Of a DNA stretch of 64,000 bases, positions 19,384-28,717 are shown one piece after another (within the stretch, counting starts at the first letter, position 1; each line of letters opens with the position of its first letter). The position numbers and the translations under genes are program-made. Origin of the DNA: Acidobacteriota bacterium (GTDB lineage Bacteria > Actinomycetota > Acidimicrobiia > Acidimicrobiales > RAAP-2); the NCBI GenBank assembly GCA_018970215.1, contig JAGWWX010000001.1, positions 1 through 64,000 on the forward strand. Direction: 5' to 3'. Below the pieces are notes generated by a model. That model searched no databases. It worked only from the letters and a program-made list of their open reading frames with translations, and was not told the origin of the DNA.

Positions 19384-20559
19384 ATGGCGAATGGGCATAC
19401 TTACAGCGTGGGACATGACGAAATAACGGAACGATCGCGCCGATGGGCCGCCACCATGGAAGGGTACGACGGGGCCGGTGATGACGTCACCGTCGCTCAC
19501 CACGACTCATCGGCCCGCATCGGACGCCCGGGCGTCGACGGCGTGTCGGGCGTCTCGCGCGAGGAGCGGGAAGAACGTCTCGACGCACTTCTCGCCCCGG
19601 GCGCCACGCGTTCTCTTGGAGCCGGTAATCGAGCCCGTGAAGAAGAGCCCGACGACTACCGCACGTGCTTTGAGCGCGACCGTGATCGAATCCTGCACTC
19701 GAGTTCGTTCCGACGACTGGCGGGCAAGACCCAAGTTTTCATCTTCCCCGACGACCATCAACGCACCCGGCTGACCCACGCGCTGGAAGTAGCGCAGGTA
19801 GCCGGCGGCATCGCACGAGCGACGGGGTTGAACGTAGCCCTCGCCGAAGCCATTGCTATCGGACACGACTGCGGACACGGTCCGGGTGGACACGCGAGTG
19901 AAGACGCCTTCGATCACTTCATTCCAGACGGATTCGATCACGCAACCTGGGGCGCGGATGTCTCGCTGACGTCGCTCAATTTGTGTCGCGAAACATTGGA
20001 CGGTATTCGCAACCACTCCTGGTCTCGACCGGCCCCCGCGACACCCGAAGGTGAGGTCGTGAGTTGGGCCGATCGGATCGCGTACGTCTGCCACGACTTT
20101 GAAGATGCCGTGTCGGCGGGCATCGTGACGCCCGACGACCTACCCGCACTCGTTCGTGAACGATGTGGCACGCGTCGTGGACAGCAACTCGGTGCATTCA
20201 TTACCGCCATGGTTGCCACTATTCGGGCGACGGGCGTCATTGGGATGGACGCCGCCCACGCCGAGGCGCTGGCGGCCTTTCGGACTTTCAACTACAACAC
20301 CATCTACCTGCGGGACGATTCGCGTCACCAAGCGTCCAGCGTCATTGCAATGCTGCGCGCTCTCGTGGAGTACTACGCCACGCATCCCAGTGCGATGCCC
20401 GATGTGGCGTCGGGGGTCATCGGCATCGACAACTCACACGACGCGGTTTTTCAGGCGGTGGCCTACGTCGCGGGTATGACCGATCGCTACGCCTGTCGAC
20501 AAGCACTCGCCGTGCTCGACTGGCCCCTCGATCAACTACCGCGAGGAATCGACCGTTAA
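19384..20559 (+). CDS. dgt: Deoxyguanosinetriphosphate triphosphohydrolase-like protein (HD domain)
   Basis: DRDRILHSSSFRRLAGKTQVF, TRLTHALEVAQVA, AIAIGHDCGHGPGGHASE; N-terminal start uncertain. Confidence 0.9.
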   Translation: MANGHTYSVGHDEITERSRRWAATMEGYDGAGDDVTVAHHDSSARIGRPGVDGVSGVSREEREERLDALLAPGATRSLGAGNRAREEEPDDYRTCFERDRDRILHSSSFRRLAGKTQVFIFPDDHQRTRLTHALEVAQVAGGIARATGLNVALAEAIAIGHDCGHGPGGHASEDAFDHFIPDGFDHATWGADVSLTSLNLCRETLDGIRNHSWSRPAPATPEGEVVSWADRIAYVCHDFEDAVSAGIVTPDDLPALVRERCGTRRGQQLGAFITAMVATIRATGVIGMDAAHAEALAAFRTFNYNTIYLRDDSRHQASSVIAMLRALVEYYATHPSAMPDVASGVIGIDNSHDAVFQAVAYVAGMTDRYACRQALAVLDWPLDQLPRGIDR

Positions 20560-21404
20560 GGCTGAGTGGCGCCCTCGAGGTTGATGGTCGTCGGACCCGA
20601 ACCCTTCATCCACTCCAATCGCTGTTCGGTGGTACGAACCGCCGCCTTCATGTGCGTCAAAATCCAAAACTTGTTCGTCAAGACTGCGTCGGCCACCGCC
20701 TCGGCCACGATGTCCGCATCGATGCCCGCACTCACCGCAGCCGAACCAAGGTCATTGAGGGCTCGGGCGTCGGGTGATTCGTTGTAGCTCCGCAGATCAC
20801 TCGGCATGTTGCGCTGTGACTCGAAGATTCTCGTCTTGACAAAACCGGGACAGAGAGCCGAGACGCCCACCTGAGAACCCCGCATCGCCAGTTCATGAAA
20901 TAACGACTCCGAGATACCCACGACCGCAAACTTCGACGCGCAGTACGCGCCCATACCCGGTACGCCGCCAAGGCCGGCGAGCGAGCCCGTATTCACCACG
21001 TGGCCTTCGTTCTGTTCGAGAAAGTGTGGAACAAACACGTTGATGCCGTTGATGACGCCATCGACGTTCACCTTCATCACCCAGTCCCACACCTTCTTCG
21101 CCGTACCGATAGTCGGACCTGCGGCCACGCCGGCGTTGTTAAAGATCAGATGTGCGCCGCCAAACTCCTCCAGCGCGGCCTCCTTGAGCGCCTGGACGTC
21201 ACTCTCCACGGATACGTCACCTTGCACACCGATCACGCTGAATCCCTTGTCGCGCAGGGCCGACACCGCAGTGTTCAGTGGACCTTGCTCGATATCTCCC
21301 AGTACGAGATTCGCTCCCAATTCGGCGAACTTATACGCCGTTGCGAGTCCAATCCCGCTCGCCCCACCGGTGATGACTGCGGTGCGTCCATTGAGTTCCA
21401 TCAT
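20556..21404 (-). CDS. SDR family NAD(P)-dependent oxidoreductase
   Basis: AVITGGASGIGLATAYKFAE, NNAGVAAG, YCASKFAVVG. Confidence 0.93.
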   Translation of the reverse strand: MMELNGRTAVITGGASGIGLATAYKFAELGANLVLGDIEQGPLNTAVSALRDKGFSVIGVQGDVSVESDVQALKEAALEEFGGAHLIFNNAGVAAGPTIGTAKKVWDWVMKVNVDGVINGINVFVPHFLEQNEGHVVNTGSLAGLGGVPGMGAYCASKFAVVGISESLFHELAMRGSQVGVSALCPGFVKTRIFESQRNMPSDLRSYNESPDARALNDLGSAAVSAGIDADIVAEAVADAVLTNKFWILTHMKAAVRTTEQRLEWMKGSGPTTINLEGATQP

Positions 21405-21439
21405 TCCCCCTCGTCGAGCCGACGACCAACATTAGGCGT

Positions 21440-22537
21440 TTAGACGAGCTTGAGTTCCTGACGGTAGACCCGGGCTTGACCTTGAGCAGCAATCGTGGTC
21501 GCAATGGCCGTGAATGCCGCCGAGACCTCCTTGTTGCGATTGGTCACCGAAATCGGACGGCCAAGGTCGCCTCCCTGGCGAAGTTCGACATCGAGGGGCA
21601 CCTGACCGAGGAGGGGCACGCCGAGTTCCTGGGCGAGTTGCGCACCGCCGCCGGTTCCAAAAATTTCGTAACGCTGGCCGTCGTCACCGGTGAACCAACT
21701 CATATTTTCGATCACCCCTCGTACCGCCAGCTTGAGCTTCCGGGCGGCGTAGGCCGAGCGCTGAGCGACACGCTGCGCGGCGGCCTGCGGGGTCGTGACC
21801 ACGTACATCTCAATACGTGGAACGATCTCACTCAACGTGAGGGCCACGTCACCAGTTCCCGGCGGCATATCGATAAGGAGAAAGTCGGGTTCGTCCCACC
21901 AGGCCTCCGTCACTAACTGCTCGATGGCCTTGTGCAACATAGGTCCACGCCAGATGACGGGCTGTTCATCGGGTACGAAGTAGCCCATCGAGAGACAACG
22001 CACTCCGTGCACCAACGTAGGGATCACGGTGTCCCCCAGGACAATGGGATCGTGTTGCGCTCCCAGCATCTTCGGGAGAGAAAAACCGTACACGTCCGCA
22101 TCGAGAACACCGACTTTGTGTCCAGCCTGGGCCAAAGCAATCGCCAAGTTCACCGCGACTGACGACTTGCCCACTCCACCCTTGCCCGATGAAATACCCA
22201 GGATGCGCGTTCGACTCGTCTTGTCGAGAAACTTTGGTCCCGGTTCGGAGTGGTCGTGATGACCTGGTCCGGCGGCGCCACGCATCTCCGCGCGTAGATA
22301 GTTTCGCAACGCCAAGAGCTGATCGGCGTCCATCGACGTGCGCGTAACCGTGACGCCTGGTGCGGCCGCCGCGATAGCCGACTCAATCTCGTTCGCCGTA
22401 GGCCAGTTGGTAAAGGGCAGCAAAAGTTCAACGAGGGACGTCGTTTCGTCCACGCGACCAACAAAACCAATCTCACCGAGTGGTCGAACGAGCTGTGGTT
22501 CGAAAATGTCAGCGATTGTCTCGCGCAGTGTGCTCAC
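21440..22537 (-). CDS. mrp: Mrp/NBP35 family Fe-S carrier ATPase
   Basis: MIP18/DUF59-like N-terminus; ISSGKGGVGKSSVAVNLAIALAQAG; DVYGFSLPKMLG; GTG start at 22537 chosen. Confidence 0.92.
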   Translation of the reverse strand: MSTLRETIADIFEPQLVRPLGEIGFVGRVDETTSLVELLLPFTNWPTANEIESAIAAAAPGVTVTRTSMDADQLLALRNYLRAEMRGAAGPGHHDHSEPGPKFLDKTSRTRILGISSGKGGVGKSSVAVNLAIALAQAGHKVGVLDADVYGFSLPKMLGAQHDPIVLGDTVIPTLVHGVRCLSMGYFVPDEQPVIWRGPMLHKAIEQLVTEAWWDEPDFLLIDMPPGTGDVALTLSEIVPRIEMYVVTTPQAAAQRVAQRSAYAARKLKLAVRGVIENMSWFTGDDGQRYEIFGTGGGAQLAQELGVPLLGQVPLDVELRQGGDLGRPISVTNRNKEVSAAFTAIATTIAAQGQARVYRQELKLV

Positions 22538-22641
22538 AGGAGGTCCTTTGGTTTGCGGCAGTATGACCCTACCGGCGAACTCTGAGGGGTCGCTACGAAG
22601 TATGCGAGTCACTTTTTTGCTTCGGTTCCTAGACTTTCGGC

Positions 22642-23352
22642 ATGACGATGACCGATGCATCGGGGCTCAACGCCGACGACTTCACCGACCAGTTGCGTCG
22701 TCTCACATCGACATTTGGTGACGAAACGCGTCGACAGATCTACTTCTTCATTCGTTCCCATCCGGGAGCGACGGCGAATGTCCTCGCCGAAGAGTTCGGC
22801 ATTCACGCCAACGTCGCTCGGCATCACCTCGACCGACTAGAAGAAGCGGGCTTCGTCGAGAACGAAGAGCGTCGAAGTACCGGTGTCGGGCGTCCCGCCA
22901 AAGCGTTTCGCGTCACCGATGCCCCGCTCGAGCTCAGTGGGGCCATGAAACGTGACGCGCTTCTCGTGCGCCTCTTGGAGCGCGCAATGTCGTTACTGGG
23001 ACCCGACGCGGCGGAGTCCATGGCACTTGCCGTGGGAGAAGAGTACGGGCGTGAGATTGCCGCGAATCTCACCGATACGTCAGCCCACACGACAGCTCAC
23101 AGCGCACTCGCCGCGGTCGCCGAAGCGCTCACGGCGCACGGGTTTGCGGCTCGTCCCGAAAGTTCCGAAAGTGGCGAGTCGTTAGTTTCCAACACGTGCC
23201 CCTTCGGTGACGCCGCCGTCCACCATCCAGTTCTCTGTGCGGTCGATCGTGGGCTCGTGACCGGAATGCTCGAGGCTCTCGGAGCAAAATCGAGCAAGGT
23301 GACGTTGTCCTCACGCGCTCGTGGTGACGACCAGTGCCGCACCTCGTTCTGA
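22642..23352 (+). CDS. HTH regulator, SufR-like with candidate Fe-S Cys residues
   Basis: FGDETRRQIYFFIRSHPGATANVLAEEFGIHANVARHHLDRLEEAGFV; C-terminal NTCPFGDAAVHHPVLCAVDRG...GDDQCRTSF. Confidence 0.78.
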   Translation: MTMTDASGLNADDFTDQLRRLTSTFGDETRRQIYFFIRSHPGATANVLAEEFGIHANVARHHLDRLEEAGFVENEERRSTGVGRPAKAFRVTDAPLELSGAMKRDALLVRLLERAMSLLGPDAAESMALAVGEEYGREIAANLTDTSAHTTAHSALAAVAEALTAHGFAARPESSESGESLVSNTCPFGDAAVHHPVLCAVDRGLVTGMLEALGAKSSKVTLSSRARGDDQCRTSF

Positions 23353-23356
23353 CGAT

Positions 23357-24532
23357 TTAACCCTGACCGAGCGTTCGGTAAAAATCCGCGGGAGCCACTA
23401 CGTCGGAGCGATTGAGATCGTGAATTGACGCCTTGCCAATGCCCGTCAGAGTGGCGTCGATGCCACTACGAAGAACGTCGAGAACGTTTTCGACACCGGC
23501 CTGGCCGTTGGCGGCGAGCCCCCATAGGTAGGCACGTCCAATCATGACGGCCTTCGCCCCGAGGGCCACCGCCTTCACGACGTCACTTCCCCGTCGAACT
23601 CCACCATCCAGTACGACTTCAATCTGATCACCGACCGCATCCACAATGCTCGGCAGCATTCGAATCGGGGCCGGTGTGCCATCCAAGTTGTTTCCGCCGT
23701 GGTTCGATACCGAGAGAGCCGTAGCACCCAGATCGACGACACGGCGCGCATCATCGATACGCGAGACACCCTTCACCATGAAGGGGCCATCCCACTGCGA
23801 TCGGAGCCACGCGACATCGTCAAAGGTCGGTAGATCGCTCTGCATCCACTCGTAGTACGCACCAAAGAAGGTCGGAGCTTTCTCGCCCGGCTTGGCCATA
23901 TTCGGAGCAGTGAGGTCAGGGATTCGCCCCGACTTGACGAAGGTCCAGAACCACGCCGGGCGACTCAACGCCTGGGGCGCCAACTTCACCATGTTTTTGA
24001 CGCTCATTCGATCTGGAATAAATGGACTTCCCCAGTCACGGCCGTTCGAAAAACTCCAGTCCAACGTCACGATGATGCCAACGGCGCCAGCGGCCTTGGC
24101 TCGCTCAAGGCGCTGAACCATGGTGTCACGATCACCCGACCAGTACATCTGGAAGAACACGGAACTGTGTACCGCGCATACGTCTTCGACCGACTTGCTC
24201 GCAAAACTGGAGAGTCCCATGGGGATGCCCCGGTTGGCGGCCGCCTGCGCCACCGCGACCTCACCCTCGGGGTGCACCGCTTGGACTCCAGTCGGCGAAA
24301 TGATGACCGGCATCGAGAGATGTTGTCCCATCACAGTCGTCGACATCTCTCGAGTCCGCGGAAGATTGGCGATGTGCGGGGCGAGGCCAAGGGCGTCAAA
24401 CGCCGTGAGATTGTCGTGGGAAGAGAGTCCCTTTTCCGTTCCAGCGATGAGTGCGCCGTAGACCGAGGCAGGCAGGCGCTTTTTGGCTCGCTCCTGAGCA
24501 ACGGCGACTGTTTCAAACCACTTATTGGCCAC
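23357..24532 (-). CDS. mftD: Alpha-hydroxy-acid oxidase family protein, MftD (pre-mycofactocin synthase)-like
   Basis: WFETVAVAQERAKKRLPASVYGALIAGTEKG, LSTTVMGQ-like segment, SNHGGNNLDGTPAPIR, LWGLAANGQAGVENVLDVLRSGID closely resemble actinobacterial MftD. Confidence 0.82.
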   Translation of the reverse strand: MANKWFETVAVAQERAKKRLPASVYGALIAGTEKGLSSHDNLTAFDALGLAPHIANLPRTREMSTTVMGQHLSMPVIISPTGVQAVHPEGEVAVAQAAANRGIPMGLSSFASKSVEDVCAVHSSVFFQMYWSGDRDTMVQRLERAKAAGAVGIIVTLDWSFSNGRDWGSPFIPDRMSVKNMVKLAPQALSRPAWFWTFVKSGRIPDLTAPNMAKPGEKAPTFFGAYYEWMQSDLPTFDDVAWLRSQWDGPFMVKGVSRIDDARRVVDLGATALSVSNHGGNNLDGTPAPIRMLPSIVDAVGDQIEVVLDGGVRRGSDVVKAVALGAKAVMIGRAYLWGLAANGQAGVENVLDVLRSGIDATLTGIGKASIHDLNRSDVVAPADFYRTLGQG

Positions 24533-24580
24533 GATTCCTCCTCGGCGGAGAAATCCTAATCGTGATGACGGCGTCCGCGA

Positions 24581-25297
24581 CTAAAGACCGAGCTGCGTGC
24601 GATAAGGAGCCGCCACGGCGAGGAGCGCTCTGGATGGTGTGAGTTGCAAGAACGCCGACATGTGGCGACGAGCGAGTTCTTCATTGCCAGGCGTCGAGAG
24701 CGCGGCAATTGCGTAGTACAACTGCGCCGACGGGTTGCGGGGGTCACCACTGACCGCTCGACGCAACCTCTCTGTGCCCTTCGTGACATAGTCCGGCCTC
24801 CGCTGTTCGCTGCCGGCCGAGAAGTAGAACCAGCCCGACTGCGTCAACGCCGTCACATTCGCCGGATCAATCATGAGAACGGCATCGTAGGCCGCGAGAG
24901 CAGCCGCAATACGCCCATTCGCAATATCGACTTCGCCCTCGGCGAGCAGTCGACGCATCATCGCTTGATCGCTGGTCGACATCGAACCGGTGGCTGAATC
25001 CCCTGGTTGACGTGTCATGACCGTCGAAGCCAAAAGCACACCGGCGGCCGTCGCGAAACACAGCAGTGCGACGACCAACTGCCACCGGCGGCGGCGTCGG
25101 AGGGGGACGTGTTGCTCTTCAGGTACAAGTTCGGACAGGGTGATGCGAAGCTCTGCGATAGCTGTCGTTTCTCGTTGTTCAATAGCCGCCAGCTCCACAC
25201 TGGACAGTTCCCCTGCGGCGTATTCTCGTTGGGCATCGCGGAGCGACGCTTCTCGCAAGGCCACTTCGTCGAGGAGCGACTCCCTAGTGCGTGACAC
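24581..25297 (-). CDS. ccmI: CcmI/CycH-like TPR protein
   Basis: N-terminal helix, one TM, TPR region IAAALAAYDAVLMIDPANVTALTQSGW; last gene in ccm operon. Confidence 0.7.
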   Translation of the reverse strand: MSRTRESLLDEVALREASLRDAQREYAAGELSSVELAAIEQRETTAIAELRITLSELVPEEQHVPLRRRRRWQLVVALLCFATAAGVLLASTVMTRQPGDSATGSMSTSDQAMMRRLLAEGEVDIANGRIAAALAAYDAVLMIDPANVTALTQSGWFYFSAGSEQRRPDYVTKGTERLRRAVSGDPRNPSAQLYYAIAALSTPGNEELARRHMSAFLQLTPSRALLAVAAPYRTQLGL

Positions 25298-25673
25298 GGC
25301 GAACCACGAGTAGTACGACGTACGCTCCGGTCACGAGAGCGATCACGGGAACGAGCCAAAGAATCACGCCCACACCGCGGCTCGACGGCGACAAAAGAAT
25401 TCTTTCGCCGTAACGCGCTTGGAGCGACGTAAGAATCTCGGTATCACTGATGCCCGCGCGCACTTTGTGGTCAATCTCTCGTCGAATCGCGAGCGACGAC
25501 GTCGCATTACTTTGCGCCACGGACAGAGCCTCGCACGAGGGACACCGAACGATATGAGTCAAGTGGCTAATGCGGTCCTCTACCGGGTCACCCTTTGGTT
25601 GGTAGAACACCACGGCGGCGAAGAAACTTACGGCGATCACTACAAAAAAGGAGAATGAGCGGAGACGGGTCAC
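25284..25673 (-). CDS. ccmH: Cytochrome c maturation protein CcmH
   Basis: HIVRCPSCEALSVAQSNATSSLAIRREIDHKVRAGISDTEI; GTG start overlaps ccmG stop. Confidence 0.88.
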   Translation of the reverse strand: MTRLRSFSFFVVIAVSFFAAVVFYQPKGDPVEDRISHLTHIVRCPSCEALSVAQSNATSSLAIRREIDHKVRAGISDTEILTSLQARYGERILLSPSSRGVGVILWLVPVIALVTGAYVVLLVVRRVTH

Positions 25674-26203
25674 GTGGTCGCCTCCGCCACGGCCTCGCCC
25701 AGTGCCCATGCCGTCGTTGCCCCGTACATCACCGATGCGACTTTTCCTTGTCGGTCGATCACGATGGTCGTAGGTGGAGAGGTGACGCCTAGTGAGTTGG
25801 CAATCTCCCCCCGCGCATCGCTCACCGAGGGATACAGCGAACCGTAGTGCGACTCGAAACCCCGCGCGGCACTGATCGAATCGTTGAACACCACGCCGAG
25901 AACTTGCACCCTGTTGTTTCGCTGCGACCACGCAAACGACGTCAACTCGGGTGCCTCGGTAACGCACGGTCCGCACCACGAGGCCCAGAAATTCAACACC
26001 ACCACGTCGCCGCGATGGTCGGAGAGACGCCAGGTGTCGTTGTCGAGTGTGGTGGCCACAAAGTCCGGAGCGATAGTGCCAATCAAAGGACTCTTCAGCG
26101 CGTCCTGATCTACCGACGGAGATCGCGTCCCGAGAAAGACTGAGACGGCAATAACGATGAACGTGGCAGTCAAAGCCAGCGTTCGTACCGAGAGTCGCGT
26201 CAC
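25670..26203 (-). CDS. ccmG: CcmG/DsbE-type thioredoxin-like protein
   Basis: NFWASWCGPCVTEAPEL; N-terminal TM; in ccm operon. Confidence 0.88.
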   Translation of the reverse strand: MTRLSVRTLALTATFIVIAVSVFLGTRSPSVDQDALKSPLIGTIAPDFVATTLDNDTWRLSDHRGDVVVLNFWASWCGPCVTEAPELTSFAWSQRNNRVQVLGVVFNDSISAARGFESHYGSLYPSVSDARGEIANSLGVTSPPTTIVIDRQGKVASVMYGATTAWALGEAVAEATT

Positions 26204-28161
26204 GTCGCGTCACCCCGACGACGAGAGAAGGACAAGATAGATCCTCCCCCGATGACCAGGCCACCAATCCACAGCCAACTCAATAGTGGTTCAACCGTCA
26301 CACCGAGCACTACCGACCCAGCGGGCAGGTCATTGGCGACCTGAGCTCCAGACGCCGTACCGTTGCCCCCGACGGCGTCGAATGTGAGATACACATCTCG
26401 CCAGAAATTCGAGGAGATCGCGGGAGTTCCTACCACTTGACCTTCGCGTCCGGTAAAGGTCGTGATGGCGGGGTACAACGGTCCGCTGCCGTTCACTCGC
26501 ACCACGAGTTCCGTGGCCGTGCGCAACTCATCACGCACGTCTCTCATACCGAGAAACGTGATTCGTTCACCGGCCACGATGGTCGACTGCCCCGACGCCA
26601 ACGCAACTTCTTGCTTCGTCGACATGGTGGTACTGGTCACGATGCCGAGCGCGAGAATCACCACGCCGAGGTGCACCACCATGCCGCCCGCGCTCGGTCC
26701 GAGTAGCCCTCGCCACAGCGGTTCACCACGTTGTATGGCGGCGCGTAACGATCCGCGAAGTCCTCGCAGCGCCGACCCCCCGGCCGCCGCCGCGAGGAAG
26801 TACGCCATCACGACTCCTGGGCGTCGCAAACCTGCGAGCCACACCACCGCCACGACGGCGAGCGAAATCCACATCGTGGTGCGCACCCTCTGCCACATGA
26901 TGTCGAGACCCGAACGGCGCCATCCCGCCACGGGCGCCACCGCCATCAGAGCGAGCAGCACGACAGCTACCGGCGCAGTCACGGCGGCGAAATATGGTGC
27001 ACCGACAGTGACTTGACCACCATTGATCGCTTCGTAGAGGAGCGGGAATGCGGTGCCCACGAGGACGACAATCGCGAAACCCACGAAGAGAACGTTGTTG
27101 GCGACGAAGAGTCCTTCGCGCGACAGTCCAGCATCAATTCCCACGGGTGATCGGAGTCGGTCCCCACGCCACGCCACCAAGATGGCGCCTCCCCCGATTG
27201 TCAGCCCAAAGAATCCAATCAGGAGTGGTCCCAACGTTGACGACGAAAAGGCGTGCACACTTTCCAACACTCCCGAGCGCGTAAAAAACGTTCCGAGTAC
27301 GGTCAAGGCGAAGGTAGCGATCGCGAGCGAGACGTTCCACACGCGAAACAGGCCGCGGCGATCTTGCACGATGATCGAATGAACGTAGGCCGTTCCGGTG
27401 AGCCACGGCAGAAGGGCAGCATTTTCGACGGGATCCCATCCCCAAAAACCACCCCATCCGAGAACCTGGTAGCTCCACCACGCCCCTAAGACAATGCCGA
27501 CGCTCAAGACACCCCAGGCCAAGACGGTCCACTGTCGCAGTCGTACGGGCCACCGCTCGTCGACACGACCCGTTATGAGCATGGCGATAGCGAACACAAA
27601 GGGCACGGTGAACCCAACAAAGCCTCCGTACAGAAACGGCGGATGCGCCGCGACGAGAGGGTTGTTCTGCAGCAACGCATTGGGTCCCGCACCTTGACTC
27701 ATCGCCGCATTGGGGTTCGCGACAAAGGGATTGGCTGGTCCCGCCATCAGGCCAACAAAAAAAGCGACCACGAGGTAGTACACCAACGTTGCCCATCGAA
27801 CGACGTCATCGGTGGCCTCGTGCCGATAGCGCCACACCATCACCGTCAAGAACACCACCAGCAGTAGTGCCCACAGAAGAATGGATCCCTCGAGGGCACT
27901 CCACATCCCCGTCATCGAGTAGATCAGCGGGGTAAACGTTGCATTATTGCTGGCGACGTACGCCAGTGAAAAGTCGTGGCGAACCAGGGCGACCTGCATC
28001 ACCACCACGGCCGCGAACACGGCGAGCAGAGTGAGCCCCGCCAGCACGCGAGGCGACACGGACCGCCGGCGAGTGAGCCCAAAAGCTTCGTTGACGGCCC
28101 CGCCGAGGGCGAAGACGAGAGCGAGCCAGACCGTCGTCGACCCGAGTGCCGACGACGTCAT
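26200..28161 (-). CDS. ccmF: Cytochrome c heme lyase CcmF
   Basis: YVASNNATFTPLIYSMTGMWSALEGSILLW, GWGGFWGWDPVENAALLPWLTGTAY. Confidence 0.95.
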   Translation of the reverse strand: MTSSALGSTTVWLALVFALGGAVNEAFGLTRRRSVSPRVLAGLTLLAVFAAVVVMQVALVRHDFSLAYVASNNATFTPLIYSMTGMWSALEGSILLWALLLVVFLTVMVWRYRHEATDDVVRWATLVYYLVVAFFVGLMAGPANPFVANPNAAMSQGAGPNALLQNNPLVAAHPPFLYGGFVGFTVPFVFAIAMLITGRVDERWPVRLRQWTVLAWGVLSVGIVLGAWWSYQVLGWGGFWGWDPVENAALLPWLTGTAYVHSIIVQDRRGLFRVWNVSLAIATFALTVLGTFFTRSGVLESVHAFSSSTLGPLLIGFFGLTIGGGAILVAWRGDRLRSPVGIDAGLSREGLFVANNVLFVGFAIVVLVGTAFPLLYEAINGGQVTVGAPYFAAVTAPVAVVLLALMAVAPVAGWRRSGLDIMWQRVRTTMWISLAVVAVVWLAGLRRPGVVMAYFLAAAAGGSALRGLRGSLRAAIQRGEPLWRGLLGPSAGGMVVHLGVVILALGIVTSTTMSTKQEVALASGQSTIVAGERITFLGMRDVRDELRTATELVVRVNGSGPLYPAITTFTGREGQVVGTPAISSNFWRDVYLTFDAVGGNGTASGAQVANDLPAGSVVLGVTVEPLLSWLWIGGLVIGGGSILSFSRRRGDAT

Positions 28162-28637
28162 CGCACGGAACCGTCGGACGCGGTTACTCGATCGGGATGC
28201 TGGGCCTTGTATTCGGCCGAGTGTTTCACCATAATTTGCGTTGCGGAAAATACGTAGTTAGACGAACTCGAAAACGAGCCGATGACGACGACAGGAATTG
28301 TGGCGCGGAATAACTGGGGTGGCTCACCGACGGCTCGTACCGTGACGGTTCGGCCCGACACTCCTTCGATCACGAAATTTGCACCTTTGCTCGTCCGAAC
28401 AACGGAGCCCTCTTGTACCACCCCTTCGAGGCGGACTTCTCGCACACCAACGCTCGCTCGGTCGTGATAGACCTCATCGACTGTCATGTAGTAGTTCAGT
28501 GAGGACAGCATTCCTTGACCGAGTAGAACCCCGATCGCCAGAACGAGAATTCCCGCAATCGCCACCGTCTTTCGGCGAGACGTGCCACGAGCAGTGGGAG
28601 GAGTGGGAGTGAGGTCGAGCGGTTCTGATTCGCTCAC
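28158..28637 (-). CDS. ccmE: Cytochrome c maturation protein CcmE (heme chaperone)
   Basis: MTVDEVYHDRASVGVREVRLEGVVQEGS...FSATQIMVKHSAEYK with H-x3-Y; GTG start at 28637. Confidence 0.9.
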   Translation of the reverse strand: MSESEPLDLTPTPPTARGTSRRKTVAIAGILVLAIGVLLGQGMLSSLNYYMTVDEVYHDRASVGVREVRLEGVVQEGSVVRTSKGANFVIEGVSGRTVTVRAVGEPPQLFRATIPVVVIGSFSSSSNYVFSATQIMVKHSAEYKAQHPDRVTASDGSVR

Positions 28638-28717
28638 CGCGATCTCCGCCAGAGATAGACGGCGTAGCTGCCGAGTGTCACGATGGTCACGGCGTAGCCC
28701 GCAATGACGTAGGTCAT
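28634..28717 (-). CDS. ccmD: CcmD-like 27-aa membrane peptide
   Basis: Translates to MTYVIAGYAVTIVTLGSYAVYLWRRSR*, with 4-nt overlaps to ccmC (ATGA) and ccmE (GTGA). Confidence 0.82.
   Translation of the reverse strand: MTYVIAGYAVTIVTLGSYAVYLWRRSR

Noticed and set aside
25674-26267. Long N-terminal part of ORF 25284..26267
   Set aside because: Arg/Gly-rich antisense-type composition overlapping ccmG; CcmH begins at the GTG at 25673
26462-27016. 184-aa plus-strand ORF opposite ccmF
   Set aside because: Low-complexity Arg/Thr/Ala shadow translation of ccmF
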